This document shows positions 1 to 11,969 of a stretch of 64,000 nucleotides of DNA, piece after piece. Location: the NCBI GenBank assembly GCA_028274465.1, contig CM051456.1, forward strand, positions 43,584,870 to 43,648,869, read 5' to 3'. Both the position numbers and the translations under genes were made by a program. Every line of letters starts with the position of its first letter. The stretch's first letter is position 1. Below the pieces are notes generated by a model, which did not search any database, had not been told where the DNA came from, and saw only the letters and a list, made by a program, of their open reading frames with translations. This DNA is from Plantago ovata. Lineage: Eukaryota > Streptophyta > Magnoliopsida > Lamiales > Plantaginaceae.

Positions 1-468
1 AATAACTGAATGTGATCAAGTACATATCGTCCCTATCGTAGGTTGTCTCTAGGACATATATACTTTCAGGTGTTAGTGACAAACACCTCTAAAGTATTGA
101 TAGTGATCTTTTATGATTTGTGTCTTGAAAGTTACCTAGACGGTTGCTTAGAAGACTTAGTCAAAGGTTTTACGCACTGAACTTATGAGCATATTCGTAA
201 TCCATACATGTTAATTCGATTTCTACCACCAACGTTTTCCATCTTTGATTACAAACAAGTTTGATTCTTGTTTGCTGTGGTCTAAAACCGTTTGCAAAAC
301 CAACTTGAAGTCGTTGACTGAAATCTCATACAAAAACCTCAAACAAAGCCACGTTAGGTCCCGAGAGAACGACACTCGGCGACAACTTGCCATTGCACTC
401 AGATTTGTGTAGTGATAAGTGTTCTTTGTCTTTTAAACAAATTTAATTGGTGAAAAAATGACTCATCA
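1..468 (+). repeat. 5' LTR of element F, 3' portion only
   Basis: This stretch matches the split 3' LTR: positions about 70-468 correspond to 5520-5532 followed by 43028-43418. It ends in ACTCATCA directly before the primer binding site. The beginning of the LTR lies left of the window. Confidence 0.85.
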
Positions 469-471
469 ATT

Positions 472-489
472 TGGCGCCGTTGTCGGGGA
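472..489 (+). promoter_or_regulatory. Primer binding site of element F (tRNA-Asp type)
   Basis: TGGCGCCGTTGTCGGGGA is complementary to the 3' end of plant tRNA-Asp with one mismatch (T for C at the twelfth base). It starts three bases after the LTR end. This tRNA is the usual primer of Athila-type gypsy elements. Confidence 0.85.
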
Positions 490-606
490 CTTAACTCCTT
501 TGGTTGGTGTTTTTGTTTTGGTTTTTCAGCCAACATCAGTTTCTCACCCCATTTCTTCCCCCTATTTCTTTGTACTTAATTCTATGTGTTCAGGTTTTTG
601 TTGCAC

Positions 607-2381
607 TAATGGGAACTAATCCTTGTCTAAGTGTTGTGTTGATTACACTAGAGTTTAAGGCAAGAAGGATGAGCAAACATTGAAGTTTCTTTCAAAGGTT
701 ACGGTTGGGCCTAGTGGGCCAGCTATTGTTCTCAATGACGCAACAAGGAATCTGGAGCTTAAAAGTCACATGTTCCAGCAATTACCCAAGTTCTATGGCA
801 TGGACAATGAGGACGTCATGGGTATTTGAATGACTTAGAGAATTTCATTCTATACTTGCCTAGACCAGATGCTGGAGTTACTGATGATGATTTGCGGATG
901 AAGGTTTTCGCTATGGGAGTTGGGGATAGAGCGAAGGCTTGGTTGAGATCTTTGGAAGCTGGATCCTTGACCACATGGGCTCAACTGTTTGATAAATTTA
1001 TGGATCGGTACTATCCCTCTTCTAAGACTATGGCTATGAAGAGACAAATCAGCACTTTTGAGCAGAAGTATGATGAAGCCTTCAATGAGTCCTATGATCG
1101 ATTTAAGGGGTTGCAAAATCGGTGCCCACATCACGGATTTGATAGAGGATAGATCCTCCAATTCTTCTATAATGGTTTGCATCTGGAAGTTCAAGCACAA
1201 GTGGATATCATTTCTGGAGGAAGCATGGGAGAGTTGTTTCCGAGTCAAGTACAGGCCAAGTTGGATACGATGTACCGAAATTCTTAGAACCGAAATGTAA
1301 GAGCCAAGTTTTTTTTCAAGAGAACCTAGAGTAGAACCCAAGGCAGTTTTTGAAGAACAAGTGGCTCGTGATGATTACCATGAGCAAGAATTTATCAATC
1401 ATCGTCAACATGCTGAGGTAAATTAGGGGACACCAGGATATGGCCCATCTTCTTTGCTTGCTATGGTGCAAAGCTTGGTACAAAAGACCGACAAGTTTAT
1501 GGAATCTTATTATAAGAATCAGGCTATGAATGAGAAGCGATTTGAGAACTTGGAGGCTAGTACTTCTTCTCTCAACAAGAAGCTGCAAGAGCTCATTGAT
1601 AGAGGAGCTAGTCGTGAGCAAGAGAAGATTTTAGGTAATACCGAGAGAGCTATGGCCATCACGATGATGACTGATATTCCAGTTGAGATCACGGTCACAA
1701 GAGAAGGAGCACGAGTAGAGGTGCCAGGTAGCAAGAAAATCTATGAGCCTTGTGTTGCTAACAAGGAGCCTAAGTCATCTATGGTTAAGGAAGAAGATTC
1801 GCATATTGAAGAAGAAAACTCATCGTCTGAGGATGAGATGGTGGAAGTACCCGCACTTGAAAGCTTCGATGTGGAAACCGGTCTTGGCACAAAAGATGGT
1901 ATATTGGCTACACTGGACACGGGAGCTGGAGTCAATGTCTTACCAATGAACGTGTATGAAGAGTCCCGGTTGACTGGTTTGAATCCAATGAAAGCTATGG
2001 TTCAACTTGCTGACTTGTTGATGGTCTATGAGGAGACCTTTGGGAGTTCTCGACGACTTGGTTGTGAGAGTTGTTGGTGTTGAGGTGAAGACGAGCTTCA
2101 CAGTCATGCCGACTTCGGAAGCCAAGCTTAAGGATGTGGTCTTGTTGGGAAGAGCCTTCATCAATAAGGTGCACATGGTGATTGACATGTACCGTCGTAC
2201 ATGTAGTTTTGAGGTAGATGGTAAGCAACACATGTTACGAGCCATTGTTAATTCATGTGTTGATAAGACTTGCACTAACAAACTTATAGGATACTTTGGT
2301 CCTCTATTTCTTCGTTCAAATGTGCAGGGATTTCACCGATTGAAGAGGGCGTTGATGGGAAACTCTAGTACCCAAATTTAA
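607..2381 (+). pseudogene. gag-protease of element F, broken
   Basis: The remains of an Athila-type Gag-protease lie in several frames. The peptide around 700-820 (GPAIVL, FQQLPKFYG, EDVMG) aligns with the Gag of element C. A one-base shift near 823 moves the frame to 826-1152 (LRMKVFAMG, CPHHGF), which ends in an in-frame TAG although homology continues. A Gag C-terminal and protease part runs 1454-2083 with the aspartic protease motif LDTGAG and VNVLP near 1914. A further shift near 2030 leads to 2028-2381 (VLLGRAFI, RTCSFEVDGK). In the family this is a structural Gag plus retropepsin. No function is expected here. Confidence 0.8.
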
Positions 2382-2591
2382 TTCAACCCAAATTGAGCCT
2401 TGAAGAGTCGAGCCAACGACATGTAAATAAAGGCGCTTCTCGGGAGGAAACCCGAGGTGGTAAAGTGTTTTGCATTTAGTTAGATTCTTTTTCTTTAGAT
2501 AGATTTCTTGTTTTTCTTTCCGCATGCATTTGGTTTTGTGCCTTAGGTAGGAAAAATGAAAAACAAAATATAGAATTTGGGTATACAGGAC
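2382..2591 (+). other. Spacer after protease of element F
   Basis: This AT-rich spacer carries GGGAGGAAACCCGAGG near 2440. The same pyrimidine/purine block is seen, in the other orientation, just downstream of the protease in B, C and D (for example GGGTTGCCTCCCG near 22931). No coding potential is recognised. Confidence 0.45.
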
Positions 2592-2787
2592 AAGTGGCCC
2601 GCTTAGAAATTCCAAGCGGTCCGCTTAGAAACTGGAAAAATTCCAGACACTTAAGCCAGAGTCAAGTGAGCCGCTTGGAAACCCCAAGCGGGCCGCTTGG
2701 AGACTTGCAAAGTCTCAGGAATTTTGTCAGATTCCAAGAGGCCCGCTTGGATGGTTCCACGCGGACCGCCAAGCGGCCCACTTGGCC
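2592..2787. repeat. GC palindrome array, internal copy in element F
   Basis: Several near-perfect palindromes of the type CCAAGCGGTCCGCTTGG are spread over about 200 bp of AT-rich sequence. A diverged copy of the same motif family lies in the LTR of F at 4861-4987. B, C and D have palindromes of a different sequence in the same two positions. Confidence 0.7.
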
Positions 2788-2952
2788 CTGTATCCCCGAA
2801 TTCCAGTTTTTTTCCCTTTTTCCACCTATGAGCACCCGTTTCACTTGTTTCTTGAGTCCTTTCAGGTACTACTCTTCATTAGGAGTTGGACACGAACATT
2901 TATCTCAGGGAAGTGTACTATCAATCCAATTTTTCCTCTCTTATCAACTCTT

Positions 2953-2990
2953 ATTTGCTCGTGGACGAGCAAAAGTTTAGGTTTGGGGAG
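2953..2990 (+). promoter_or_regulatory. Internal polypurine-tract-like motif with hairpin in element F
   Basis: TTGCTCGTGGACGAGCAA, a stem-loop, is followed by GTTTAGGTTTGGGGAGG. The same arrangement (GCTTGAGGACAAGC then GGTTTGGGGAG) sits directly before the 3' LTR at 4511-4547. This looks like a second, internal tract, either an old LTR boundary or a duplicated one. Confidence 0.55.
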
Positions 2991-3468
2991 GGGTTATTGG
3001 TTTTTCAGTACTATACTATGTGCTCTTTTGGTTCGTGCATACCTTTTAGCTCAAGTTTCTAGTGATTTGTCGTGTTTTTTCAATTTTTGCATGCATATCA
3101 TCCTTAGATTAGTTGTTGCACGTTGTGTGTGGAGTTTATTGCCAAGTTTTTGAACTTTTCTATTGAATAGACTAAGTGTTTATGACCATTGATCATATGT
3201 TGCATCACTTTGCAAGTAGTTTGAGGCTTGTCTCGCTTGGCTTGTCACATTCGCATGTGCACTAGTTAAGCTTAGTAGTCTCGACATCACCTTGACTGGT
3301 GTTTCTTCTACTGCGGTTCACGATGGCCTTATGAAATGATGCATGTTAGAATCTATGGTTGTAACCGGTGTGATTATGTACGTAAGAGGCGACAAGTTCT
3401 TCACCTCGATTAGAGATTGCCAAATGCTTAGGAAGGATGTAGTGTGAGGTATGTGATTCCTTGTATTA

Positions 3469-3672
3469 AACCTATTCTATCGAATAGGTTTGGGGAGGGG
3501 GTTGCTTTGTTGATCTTGTCTTTCGTCTTAGAGTCATTGTAAAGTTTGTCATTTTCCTTTTTGTTTGGTGTCCCAACCTATTCTTTCGAATAGGTTTGGG
3601 GAGGCGTCTTTGTAGAGTTTGTCCTTTTTCTTTTTCGTCTTTGTGCTCAAACCTATTCTGTCAAATAGGTTT
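3469..3672 (+). repeat. Three hairpins with tract-like tails in element F
   Basis: AACCTATTC-4 bases-GAATAGGTT stem-loops lie at 3469-3490, 3575-3596 and (one mismatch) 3649-3672, spaced about 106 and 74 bp. Each runs straight into TTGGGGAGG, so each ends in a copy of the polypurine tract core. Homologous hairpins occur twice each in B, C and D. Confidence 0.75.
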
Positions 3673-3716
3673 GGGGAGGTGTTTTTCTTTGTTTCGTTGT
3701 TAAGTACTGCTGCTTT

Positions 3717-3718
<2 letters not shown>

Positions 3719-3806
<88 letters not shown>
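3719..3806. repeat. (TA)n microsatellite
   Basis: An uninterrupted TA dinucleotide run of about 43 units, followed by an A-rich purine tract to about 3925. B, C and D have a comparable long purine tract (read in their sense) at the equivalent place but no TA run. Confidence 0.95.
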
Positions 3807-3810
<4 letters not shown>

Positions 3811-4154
3811 TAGATAAAAAAAGAGAAAAGAAAGGAAAAAACAAAAAGAGAAAAAGAAACAAAAATAGAAAAAGAAACAAAAAGAAAAAAAAAAGAGAAA
3901 GAAAAGAAAAATAAGAATAAGACCCAAAAAAGCAAAAGAAGGGTCTTGCAAGTCAAAAAGCAGTCTTTGTAAAGTCTTAAGTGTCATGTAAATATTTTGT
4001 TCTTGTGAATTTATCGAGTTGTAAATTCTATCTTTTGTTTCGTGTCACCTTTGTCCAAGGCCTGTTCTTGACCACCCTCGTCTTGCCCTTCAAGAAGTGG
4101 TTGAAAGAGACTCATTCTTTGAGAGTCTAGGTAGAATAGGGGAGTGTTATCTTT

Positions 4155-4394
4155 CTAGGAAACCATCCTTCGTTTGATGAGAGCCAGTATTGGTTCGCCC
4201 TCTCTTGAGGAAAAGTCTCGCTTGGTGAACAGTAGTATGCCCTCGGTTTCATAGACACGGGCCAATTGTAGTATGATAATATGCATCATTGTGTCGTCAC
4301 TGACCAAGTCCAGGTAGAAGATGTTACTAGAGACTCCTTTGTTTAAAAAAGTGCACATGAGAAAGTGTATATTCGCAATCGAGGCATTTTTCAA
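4155..4394 (-). CDS. Candidate antisense ORF in the 3' region of element F, 79 aa
   Basis: An open frame runs opposite to gag, starting at an ATG and containing the peptide FYLDLVSDD and, near its end, LALIKRRM. The same peptides can be read, with frame breaks, on the antisense strand of B (about 15010-15185), C (about 33750-33940) and D (about 50320-50490). Tat/Athila-type elements and Grande are known to carry antisense ORFs between pol and the 3' LTR, so this may be a relic of one. Simple conservation of DNA is an alternative. The function is unknown. Confidence 0.35.
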   Translation of the reverse strand: MKNASIANIHFLMCTFLNKGVSSNIFYLDLVSDDTMMHIIILQLARVYETEGILLFTKRDFSSREGEPILALIKRRMVS

Positions 4395-4530
4395 CCTACT
4401 TCCATGTCATGCTCATACGGTCTTTGTTCGTAAGCATTTGGCAGATTCAATACATTAGTTCACTTTACTTGGCATGAGACTCCTTTTTGTGTTGCATTTA
4501 GATTAGTTTGTTGCTTGAGGACAAGCAAGG

Positions 4531-4547
4531 GTTTGGTTTGGGGAGAT
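4531..4547 (+). promoter_or_regulatory. Polypurine tract of element F
   Basis: GTTTGGTTTGGGGAGAT directly precedes the 3' LTR start TGATGAACG and is the expected start site for plus-strand DNA synthesis. A short stem (GCTTGAGGACAAGC) lies just upstream. Confidence 0.8.
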
Positions 4548-5532
4548 TGATGAACGTATTTTTTACGCGTTCATCTTGTCTTTTTTTACCTTCGTTTGCT
4601 ATATTTTTGCTTAGTTTTTTGGTTAGTTTTGTAGAATAGTGTCACGTTTTGTGTTTTCTGCATTTTCAGGCAATTAGGTACGAAACGGTATTTTTGGAGC
4701 TAAAAACGAGCATTTTTTCATGAAAAATGGCCCCGTTGAAGTTCCTCGATCTCCGTGGCTTTGTCCGTGAGTGCCCGAGCCCCAATAAGCATTGCGAAGG
4801 ACGAGTCCAAGGCACCCGATGACCGATCGTGGGCAAAGGATGGAGTTTTCAAGTTAAAACTGCCCCACAGAGCAAGTGAGCCGCTTCCAGAAGCCAAGCC
4901 CTCCGCCTGGAAGTCACTGGAATTCCAAAGAGTTGCCCAGCATCCAAGTGGACCGCTAATTGGCAGCAGCCAAGCGGTCCGCTTGGCTTTAGTTACAGAT
5001 TCAGAGTTCTGTCCTTAAACTCAATTTTCAGTTACTTTTTTAGATTGAGACTTAGCATTCGAATTTTGGAGAGCTCTAGGACCCAATTTTCACCCTAGAA
5101 CTTAGATATACATGGTAATTCACATTGGATTGAAGATTTGGCCATAGGATTGCATGCTATTTTCATCTACGGAGATGTTTCTATCAATTTCCACTGAATA
5201 GTGACAACTTTGGTGGTAACTTTGTATCAATCTCTTGTCTAGTAGTTTGATTAAATGTCTTCCTATAACAATTAATATGATTTGATGTTTTCATTATTGA
5301 ATATGAGTAGCTAAGTCCTTTGTGTTGGTGGTAGAATGTAGAATTTACATGTGTTGGATTATGTTTATGCTTACATGAGATTGTGATTCAATCTTGCTGC
5401 AAATTGTTTCATATGATTCATAGTTGCTATAAAATATATTCGAATAAAGTATGTGACAAACTCGTCGTCAATGAAAGATATAGGATTGTATGCTTGTAAT
5501 TTGCAGCATGCTAGATAAATGGTGTTAGTTAC
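4548..5532 (+). repeat. 3' LTR of element F, first part
   Basis: It starts TGATGAACGT after the polypurine tract. It carries the family block GAATAGTGTCACGTTT near 4635 and GC palindromes at 4861-4987. It is interrupted at 5532 by copia element A. The last five bases, GTTAC (5528-5532), are repeated at 43023-43027 as the target-site duplication. Confidence 0.85.
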
Positions 5533-7103
5533 TGTTGGTCCCTTTAAACAATAAGAAAAGACTAGAAGGGGGGTGAATAGTCTTTTCAAACTTTCGTCAT
5601 TTAAAAACTTTCTCAGCAAGTACTTATTACTTTTCAGCAATGAGTTTGCTGATACTTACCTTTCTCAGCAAGCGCAAGTTACTTTTCAGTAACTAGTTTT
5701 GCTGATACTTAAAATCAGAGAGCGGAAGTCTTTGATACAATAAGTGTTTTGTCAGTAAGTGATAGTTTCAGCAAGTGAAGTGAGTGACTGAGTACAGATA
5801 GATATGCTTTGCTGAAAACTAAATGCAGTAAGTAAATCACACAAACACTTTTATAGTGGTATCTGAGAGTGGCGTAATCTCTCAACTAATCCACTTTGTC
5901 CTTTCTAGGACTGAATCCACTAAGACAAGTTTGAGGTTCCTTACAACACCTATCTAGAGCGATTCAAATAGAAACCAAAGCACACTTGTTCGTTTCCAAC
6001 CTAACTAGAGAACGAAACCTTGTTCTCCACCAAACTTGGGACTTTTAATCAGCAACACTATGCTCGATTAAGTTCCCCCTGAATATCACGCCTGAAAGAG
6101 TGTATTTTCAGTTAGAGAGGTTTGGGATGAGATAACTTAATTATAATTTATTCAGCTACAACAAGTAATCTAAGAAACAAAACTTTGAATAATTTGCAGT
6201 AAACAAGTTTGATTGTTTCTGGTGTCAAGACTTGTTCTTGTTCGAAAGAAATAAAGAACACTTAACTAATTTCTTATCCGTGTAAGTTCTACTTCTTCAC
6301 AAGTAGCTTTTTCAAGCTTTAAGTATTGGAACGGATCAATGGCAGTAAAGAGTATTTGAAGGGTATGTGAGTTTAAGCACAAGTGAGAGTTTGATCACGT
6401 TGTTGACACACTTCAACTCTTTGCCGGATGACCTCTATTTATAGTGAAAATAAGGAGCCGTTTGAATTTCAAATTCTAAGGCTTTTGTTCCTTAAGATGT
6501 CACTATCTTACTTTTGTACTTTCAGCAGCGTCCTTGTTTGTCTTCTAGTCTTCATGTCCTTCGTGTGCATGCTTTGCATTTAATGCTCATTTGAATGAAA
6601 TTCAAACAGTAACATTGGAGTGCAAATACAAGTACTTTCAGCAAGAGGTCACAAATGTTCATCAGCAAGTGGACAGTCTCAGTTTCAGCAAGCACAACCT
6701 ACTCTGTCGTTTAGATTTTCACTTATGCAATGCTGTTGCTGAAGTTTCCACTTTATGAGCAACATGTGCCTTTGTAGATACCAGTCTTCAGAAATCTTCT
6801 AGTCTTCAGTTCTTCGAGATCTTCAAGTTTCTGAGCGGTTCTAAATGCTTCAATAGTTTGTTTGTGTAAACAAAGTACATCATCAGCAAATGCTTCAATA
6901 GGTTGTATTTCTTTTCAGAAAACAAGATACATCATAAGCGGTAAAACAACCTATCTAGCACCTACTCTAAGTCTTCAGCAAACGTTCCTCTTTTACAATG
7001 TCATTAAAATTTTAAATTCCTATGGACCTTAAGAGTACTAGTTACTGGACTTTCCTTAATTTAGAATGGTTAATTGCTCATCAAAATTACAAGTTTCCTA
7101 ACA
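5533..7103 (-). repeat. 3' LTR of copia element A
   Basis: It runs from TGTTGGTCCC to CCTAACA on the plus strand. It is rich in TCAGCAA/TTGCTGA heptamers (about 15 copies). A TATTTATAG-like promoter motif lies near 6432-6442 (CTCTATTTATAGTG as printed). It pairs with 41451-43022. Confidence 0.9.
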
Positions 7104-7118
7104 AATTTCCCCCTTTTT
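7104..7118 (-). promoter_or_regulatory. Polypurine tract of copia element A
   Basis: In element sense, AAAAAGGGGGAAATT lies directly next to the 3' LTR. It marks the downstream end of the internal region and confirms the minus orientation. Confidence 0.8.
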
Positions 7119-7367
7119 GATGTTAGCAATCCATGGCTAAATTAATTGTTACCCTTTTAGAGGTTTCTGATGTTGAATAAATCAGTTGATTAATGCAAGC
7201 ATACTTGAATAATTAAACAGTAAGCATAAGTAAATTGCATAATCAAAAACCAATAAGAGTCAAAAGCTTCATTGCTGATAGTTATCTTTCAGTAAGTTTA
7301 CATGAACGATCAGAGATAACTACACAAAATCAGCAAACAAAAACTTGAATAGAACTATTACAGAGAG

Positions 7368-10300
7368 TTAAGCTCTTTCAGAGGATTTTCTCAAAATCTC
7401 TCTTACACTCTTCTCAGCAAGTGCAGTGAATTCAATACAGTCCTTTGCGTAATCTTCAAGTAGCTTACGGACTTGTAGTTGAAGAATCATTGCATTTTTG
7501 CAGGCGGTATGATAATGATTTTCAACATTCATTTCCATGTAGTGAACTACCCACAAATGCATGCCCCAATTGCTGGCATGGAGAAGTTGTGTATCTGAAA
7601 TGCTTTTAGGATGAATCTTCCTTAGCCAGAGAAGATCTTCTTCTTGATCCTTAGCAGTGAGATAGAAATACTCATCAGGAATCAATCCAAGTTTCTTCTT
7701 TGTTTTCTTGGTCACAGGGTCAGAGTAATAGGCAACACCAATTGGTTTTATCAAATCAGGTTCTTGTCTTATGGACTTACCAATTGAAGTTCTTCTTATT
7801 GAGACTTCCAGATTCAGCCATCTCCCATCAATATTTCTTGGTAGGGATTCAACCCTTTCTTTTCTTTTCACCTTGAGATCAATCCAAGTGAACATTTGGT
7901 TCAGTATAGCAGTTGGAAAGAACTCATTCACCAGCAAGTCTTACAGCTTTAAGATCCAACAACCATGAATGTTTCTGATGACGTTCTGAGTGGTTTCCTC
8001 ATTGCTGGTCTTTGTATATTCTATGCCGGAGCCAATAGCAATGCTGGCCAACCTCTTTTCTTCCTGTCTTTGCCTTCTTCTTCTTGACTTTGCATTGTCT
8101 TGATCTCTTGCTGACGATCTTGAGTCAGAAGAGAAATGCTTTGAATGGCCAGGCGGAGTTAAGGCTGTTATTGGTCTAGCTCTTATGGCTTGAGCTATGG
8201 TCTGATTGTCATCATCATCATCATCTTCATTCAGAGCTTGATGACTTTCAGTGTGACAGAATCCTTGAGTTTCAGCAGCAGTTTTTCTCTTTTTCGGACT
8301 TGCTGAATTCAACTCAAAATCTGCTTGTGTTTTAGAACTTTGCTCATTTTCAGCAAGAGGTTCTACTGTCAGTGGCACTTCAGCAGTAGGGGTTTTCTTC
8401 CTTGAAGTTCTCTTTTGCTTATCTTCCCCCTTAGACATGGATTTCATCATTGGAGTAACGTGCACAGAGAAGAACTCATTGCAATTTTCAGCAAGAGTGC
8501 TTAGGCTATTGTATTTCATGATGATCGCTTGCTGATCAGAGGCCAGCTTTGACAATTCTTGTTGAATACTCACCATATTCTCCTCATGTCTGCGCTCTGT
8601 TGCGACTTTATCTTCAAGGAAAGTCTGAGCCTTGACTAATGCAGACTTTGCTAGCCGGAGTGCTTGACTTACATCTTCTTCATAGCTCTTGTGGTAAAGA
8701 CTGATGTCTTTTCTGAGCTATTGTAAGAGTAGTAGTGCGTCTCAGCACAGTAGCCAATATCTTTCTGATATCAAGCGGGCTCTCAGCAAGCAGTGCATCA
8801 TCTTCTGCTTTGCAGGCTTTGTGGACTTCCCTAAGTGCCAACATTCTTGGAGTAAAATCCTCCACGTTTGGAAACGGCACTAGATTTGGGGTCAAGGAAT
8901 GAACTTTAAGCTCTGAAGCAAATTGATCATATTGTAACAGCAATTGACTTCTCAAGTCATCTCCTTCATCATTTTCGTAGTCAGGAGGAGGAATTTCAAC
9001 CACTTTGGGGTCTTTCTTGGAATTATCATCCTCATTTGCTGATAGATCATCTTCATCCTCAGATTCATCAAGGCCAGCAACCTTGGAACCTAAGTCGGCA
9101 GCTTCATTCCCTTTTTGTTGAGTGGTTGCTGATGGCAACGCTTCAAACTCAACGACTGGAGTTTCACCAGTAGTTAGTTTTAATTGAGTAGTTGCTGAGG
9201 GCAACGTTTGAGACTCAATTGCTGGAGTTTCACCAGTAGTAAGTGGAAGGGAGGGGACTTCCTGTGGCTTTATTCCTGAAGATTGAGCAATATCCAAATT
9301 CTGCGTACGCCTTGCATGAATTTGGAGACTATTTTGTAGTGCCCTTTGGTAATCTTCATCCGTTTCTTCTTCATCATCAAGGTTTAGATCAGTGACCTTG
9401 GCATCGAGTAAAGATATCTCGGCATCAGAAAGCTTGCCTTTGCCAAGTTTCAAAGCGGCTCGCTTTCTGGCGTATTCTTCCTCAGTATCAGCGCCTTGTA
9501 CAGGTGCTTGAGTACTTGTCTCAGCAGGAATGGGTTGAGATTCATGCTGAGTTGGTGTTTGTTCAGCTTGCTGATTGTCTTGATTCTCAGTTTCAGCAAC
9601 TGTCAATTTTAGTCCACCAGCATCAGGACTAGGACCTTGATTGTCATCATCGTCGTCCTTTTTGTCCTTAGAATCTTTCCCTTCATCATCACTGGGATCA
9701 GTTGGGATATTTTCATCTTCTTCTTCCTCATCATCATCAGTCAAAATAACCAACTCGAGATGCTTGTACAAAGCAACACTCGTTACTTCCTCTTCTTCAT
9801 TGATTTTGTGGGGATCAGCCACCTCGGGTACAAAAGAGCCCTTGAGCATCACAGCTTGTTCAGCTGCAGAGGCACTCTTAAATTTGGCCTTCATATTCTC
9901 TCTGATTTGAGCAATCAGATTTGAGCTCATTAGCTGAGAATATGACATGTCCTCCAGAAGTATAGAGTGGACAAAGGTCTCGAGCTTCAGCAAAGAAGAT
10001 CTCTTTTTCTCGTTTGATAGATGAAGATGAAGGTCAGAAAAGTCCATCCTTATGTACCTTTGGCAGTTGCTGACAGACTTAGCAACTCTTGATAAGGTTG
10101 TTCTTTTGAAGTCGAAGTAAAGTTCCTCAGAACTAACTTTTGGATATTCAGTGATGTGAACCAATTCAGTGGTCTCCTTTAGAGCCTGAAAAAGAATAAC
10201 ATTTTGTTCAGGAAAGGTTTGGATAATTGTCTTAGAGTCCAAAACTGAAACATGATTTACCTGCTGAGTTTCAACAAACTCATGTTGCACACTTGTTTGT

Positions 10301-11964
10301 GCTGGTACAATTTCCATTCCTTGAAGAGCTTGAGAAGCATTCTCCATTTGTTCATCCTGAAATACATGTGAGTTAGATACAAGTACTAAGTTGTCAAACT
10401 TAGTTGTATTACCAAAAACGTTAACTACCTGCTGAGCAGGAAGTGTTGATTCTGGTGCAGAGGCTTCAGCAACCGTCTGACTTGTATCTTTAGAAGTCTG
10501 TAGAGAAATCATAATATTAGCAAAAGATTGAGTTTCAGAAAGTGAAGATTTGCTTATGGTTGAGTTAACTACCTGCTGAGGAAGGACAGGTTGTGACACA
10601 GTCCTTTCAGCATTAACAGCTTCTTCAATATCTGGGACTGTTTCTTCAGCAGACTTCTTTTCTTGCTTTGTTTGAGAGAGCTGTGCGGTTTCAGCAATCT
10701 CCCTTGTCTCTCAAATGACAAGTTGAGCAGAGGCATCTTGACCCTTGAGTTCACTGCTTGTTATAAAAACATCTATTGATTTGTTGGATGTTTCTTCAAT
10801 ATCCAACTCCATTTGATGGCTTATTTCTTCCAGCACAAGCTGAACTTTATCAATTGATGTCTTTGGTGAACTGGGGCCAGTATTCTCAGTATCACGAGAT
10901 GCGTCGTCGAATAATGCTTCTTGTATTGTTTCAGCAACTTCTGGGACTTGAACCATTGCGGTCTCAGCAACTGGTTCTTCAGCAACTTGATGAGTTGCTT
11001 TTTCAGCAACCATCTTTTCAGCAACGGCAGCTTCAGCAAGTGTCGCGGTTCTTATATCAGCAGCGATATCAGTCACTGGTTCCAGAGTCTGATCATCAAG
11101 ATTATCTACAATGTAGATATTTGGGATTGGGGTAGAAATTTCATTTCCACTGCCTTGTGGTCTGTTCTCAGTAGATGAATCAACATTAAGTTGATTGTTG
11201 AAGGTTTCCGCAAACACTTCAACGTTGCTGACATAGGTTTCAGTAACCACCTTGTCAACGTCTACTGGAGTTTGCTTTTCAGCAACTGCTTGGGAATCGT
11301 CCGAGAGATCATGGACAATTGGTACTGACTTGCGAGCCAGTGTTTTCTTTCTTGGGTTATTTGTCCTTTTTCTCTTTGGGACGGGGTTTGCTGATGACGC
11401 TGCAGTCTGAGTGTCATCATCAACTTTCCTCTTTTTCTTCTTTGATTTTTCCAGTTTCCCAGCAGAGGCGTCAGTAGTTTCATTTTCAGCAACGGGTGTA
11501 GTGGTGTTAGCATGATCACCATCTACAACAGTTTCATCTCTGTCACCATCTATAGTAGTTTCAACAACAACTTTTTCAGTTGCTGGAACATTTTGTTGCT
11601 GAGTGGTGACATCTGCAGCTGTTGTATACCTTTCTTGCTGACTTGAGCTGACAACATTTGCAGCTGTTGTCTTCTTAGATTTTTCAAGTTTCTTGCCAGC
11701 AGTCTTAGGTACATTCTGCTTGTAGAAGGTTCTTCCCACATTGCATACAGATTTCTTGATTGGCAATGGATTTCTCAGCTAAATCCTGAAGTGTTCAAGG
11801 ATAAAGCATATCTTCAGTCCATACATGACTGGGAAGGTAGGTGAGACCTTGTTGTCTTCAACCTTAACCATGAACTTAGTAACACAATCAACAAGTCTGT
11901 TGAAAATGTACTTTGCCCAATTGAGCTCCGTTTTGTTCTCATAGATATGCATCAGCAGCGACCA
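7368..11964 (-). pseudogene. Third ORF of copia element A, main part (downstream of pol)
   Basis: This continues the reading from 27247-26544 after the insertion of B. One frame covers 11766-8680 with a single in-frame TGA at 10711-10713. A shift near 8700 leads to 8576-7368 with one in-frame TAA at 7941-7943. A further break lies near 11770-11820. With the N-terminal part the protein would exceed 1,700 residues. The middle is acidic and low in complexity, with repeated VAE/AET-type runs from 11000 to 10900 and Asp/Glu clusters near 9640-9750. The last 190 residues are more ordered (WIDLKVKRKER, LWLRKIHP). I see no signal peptide or membrane segment. Sireviruses may carry an 'envelope-like' ORF here, but nothing visible supports an envelope function. 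Confidence 0.65.
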
Positions 11965-11969
11965 CCTTC

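Noticed and set aside
3549..3987. Open frames across the TA microsatellite and the purine tract
   Set aside because: They consist of IYIYIY and Phe/Leu runs dictated by simple sequence.
9637..9924. Ser- and Ile-rich plus-strand frames opposite the third ORF of A
   Set aside because: Complement of Asp/Glu-rich codons on the real coding strand.
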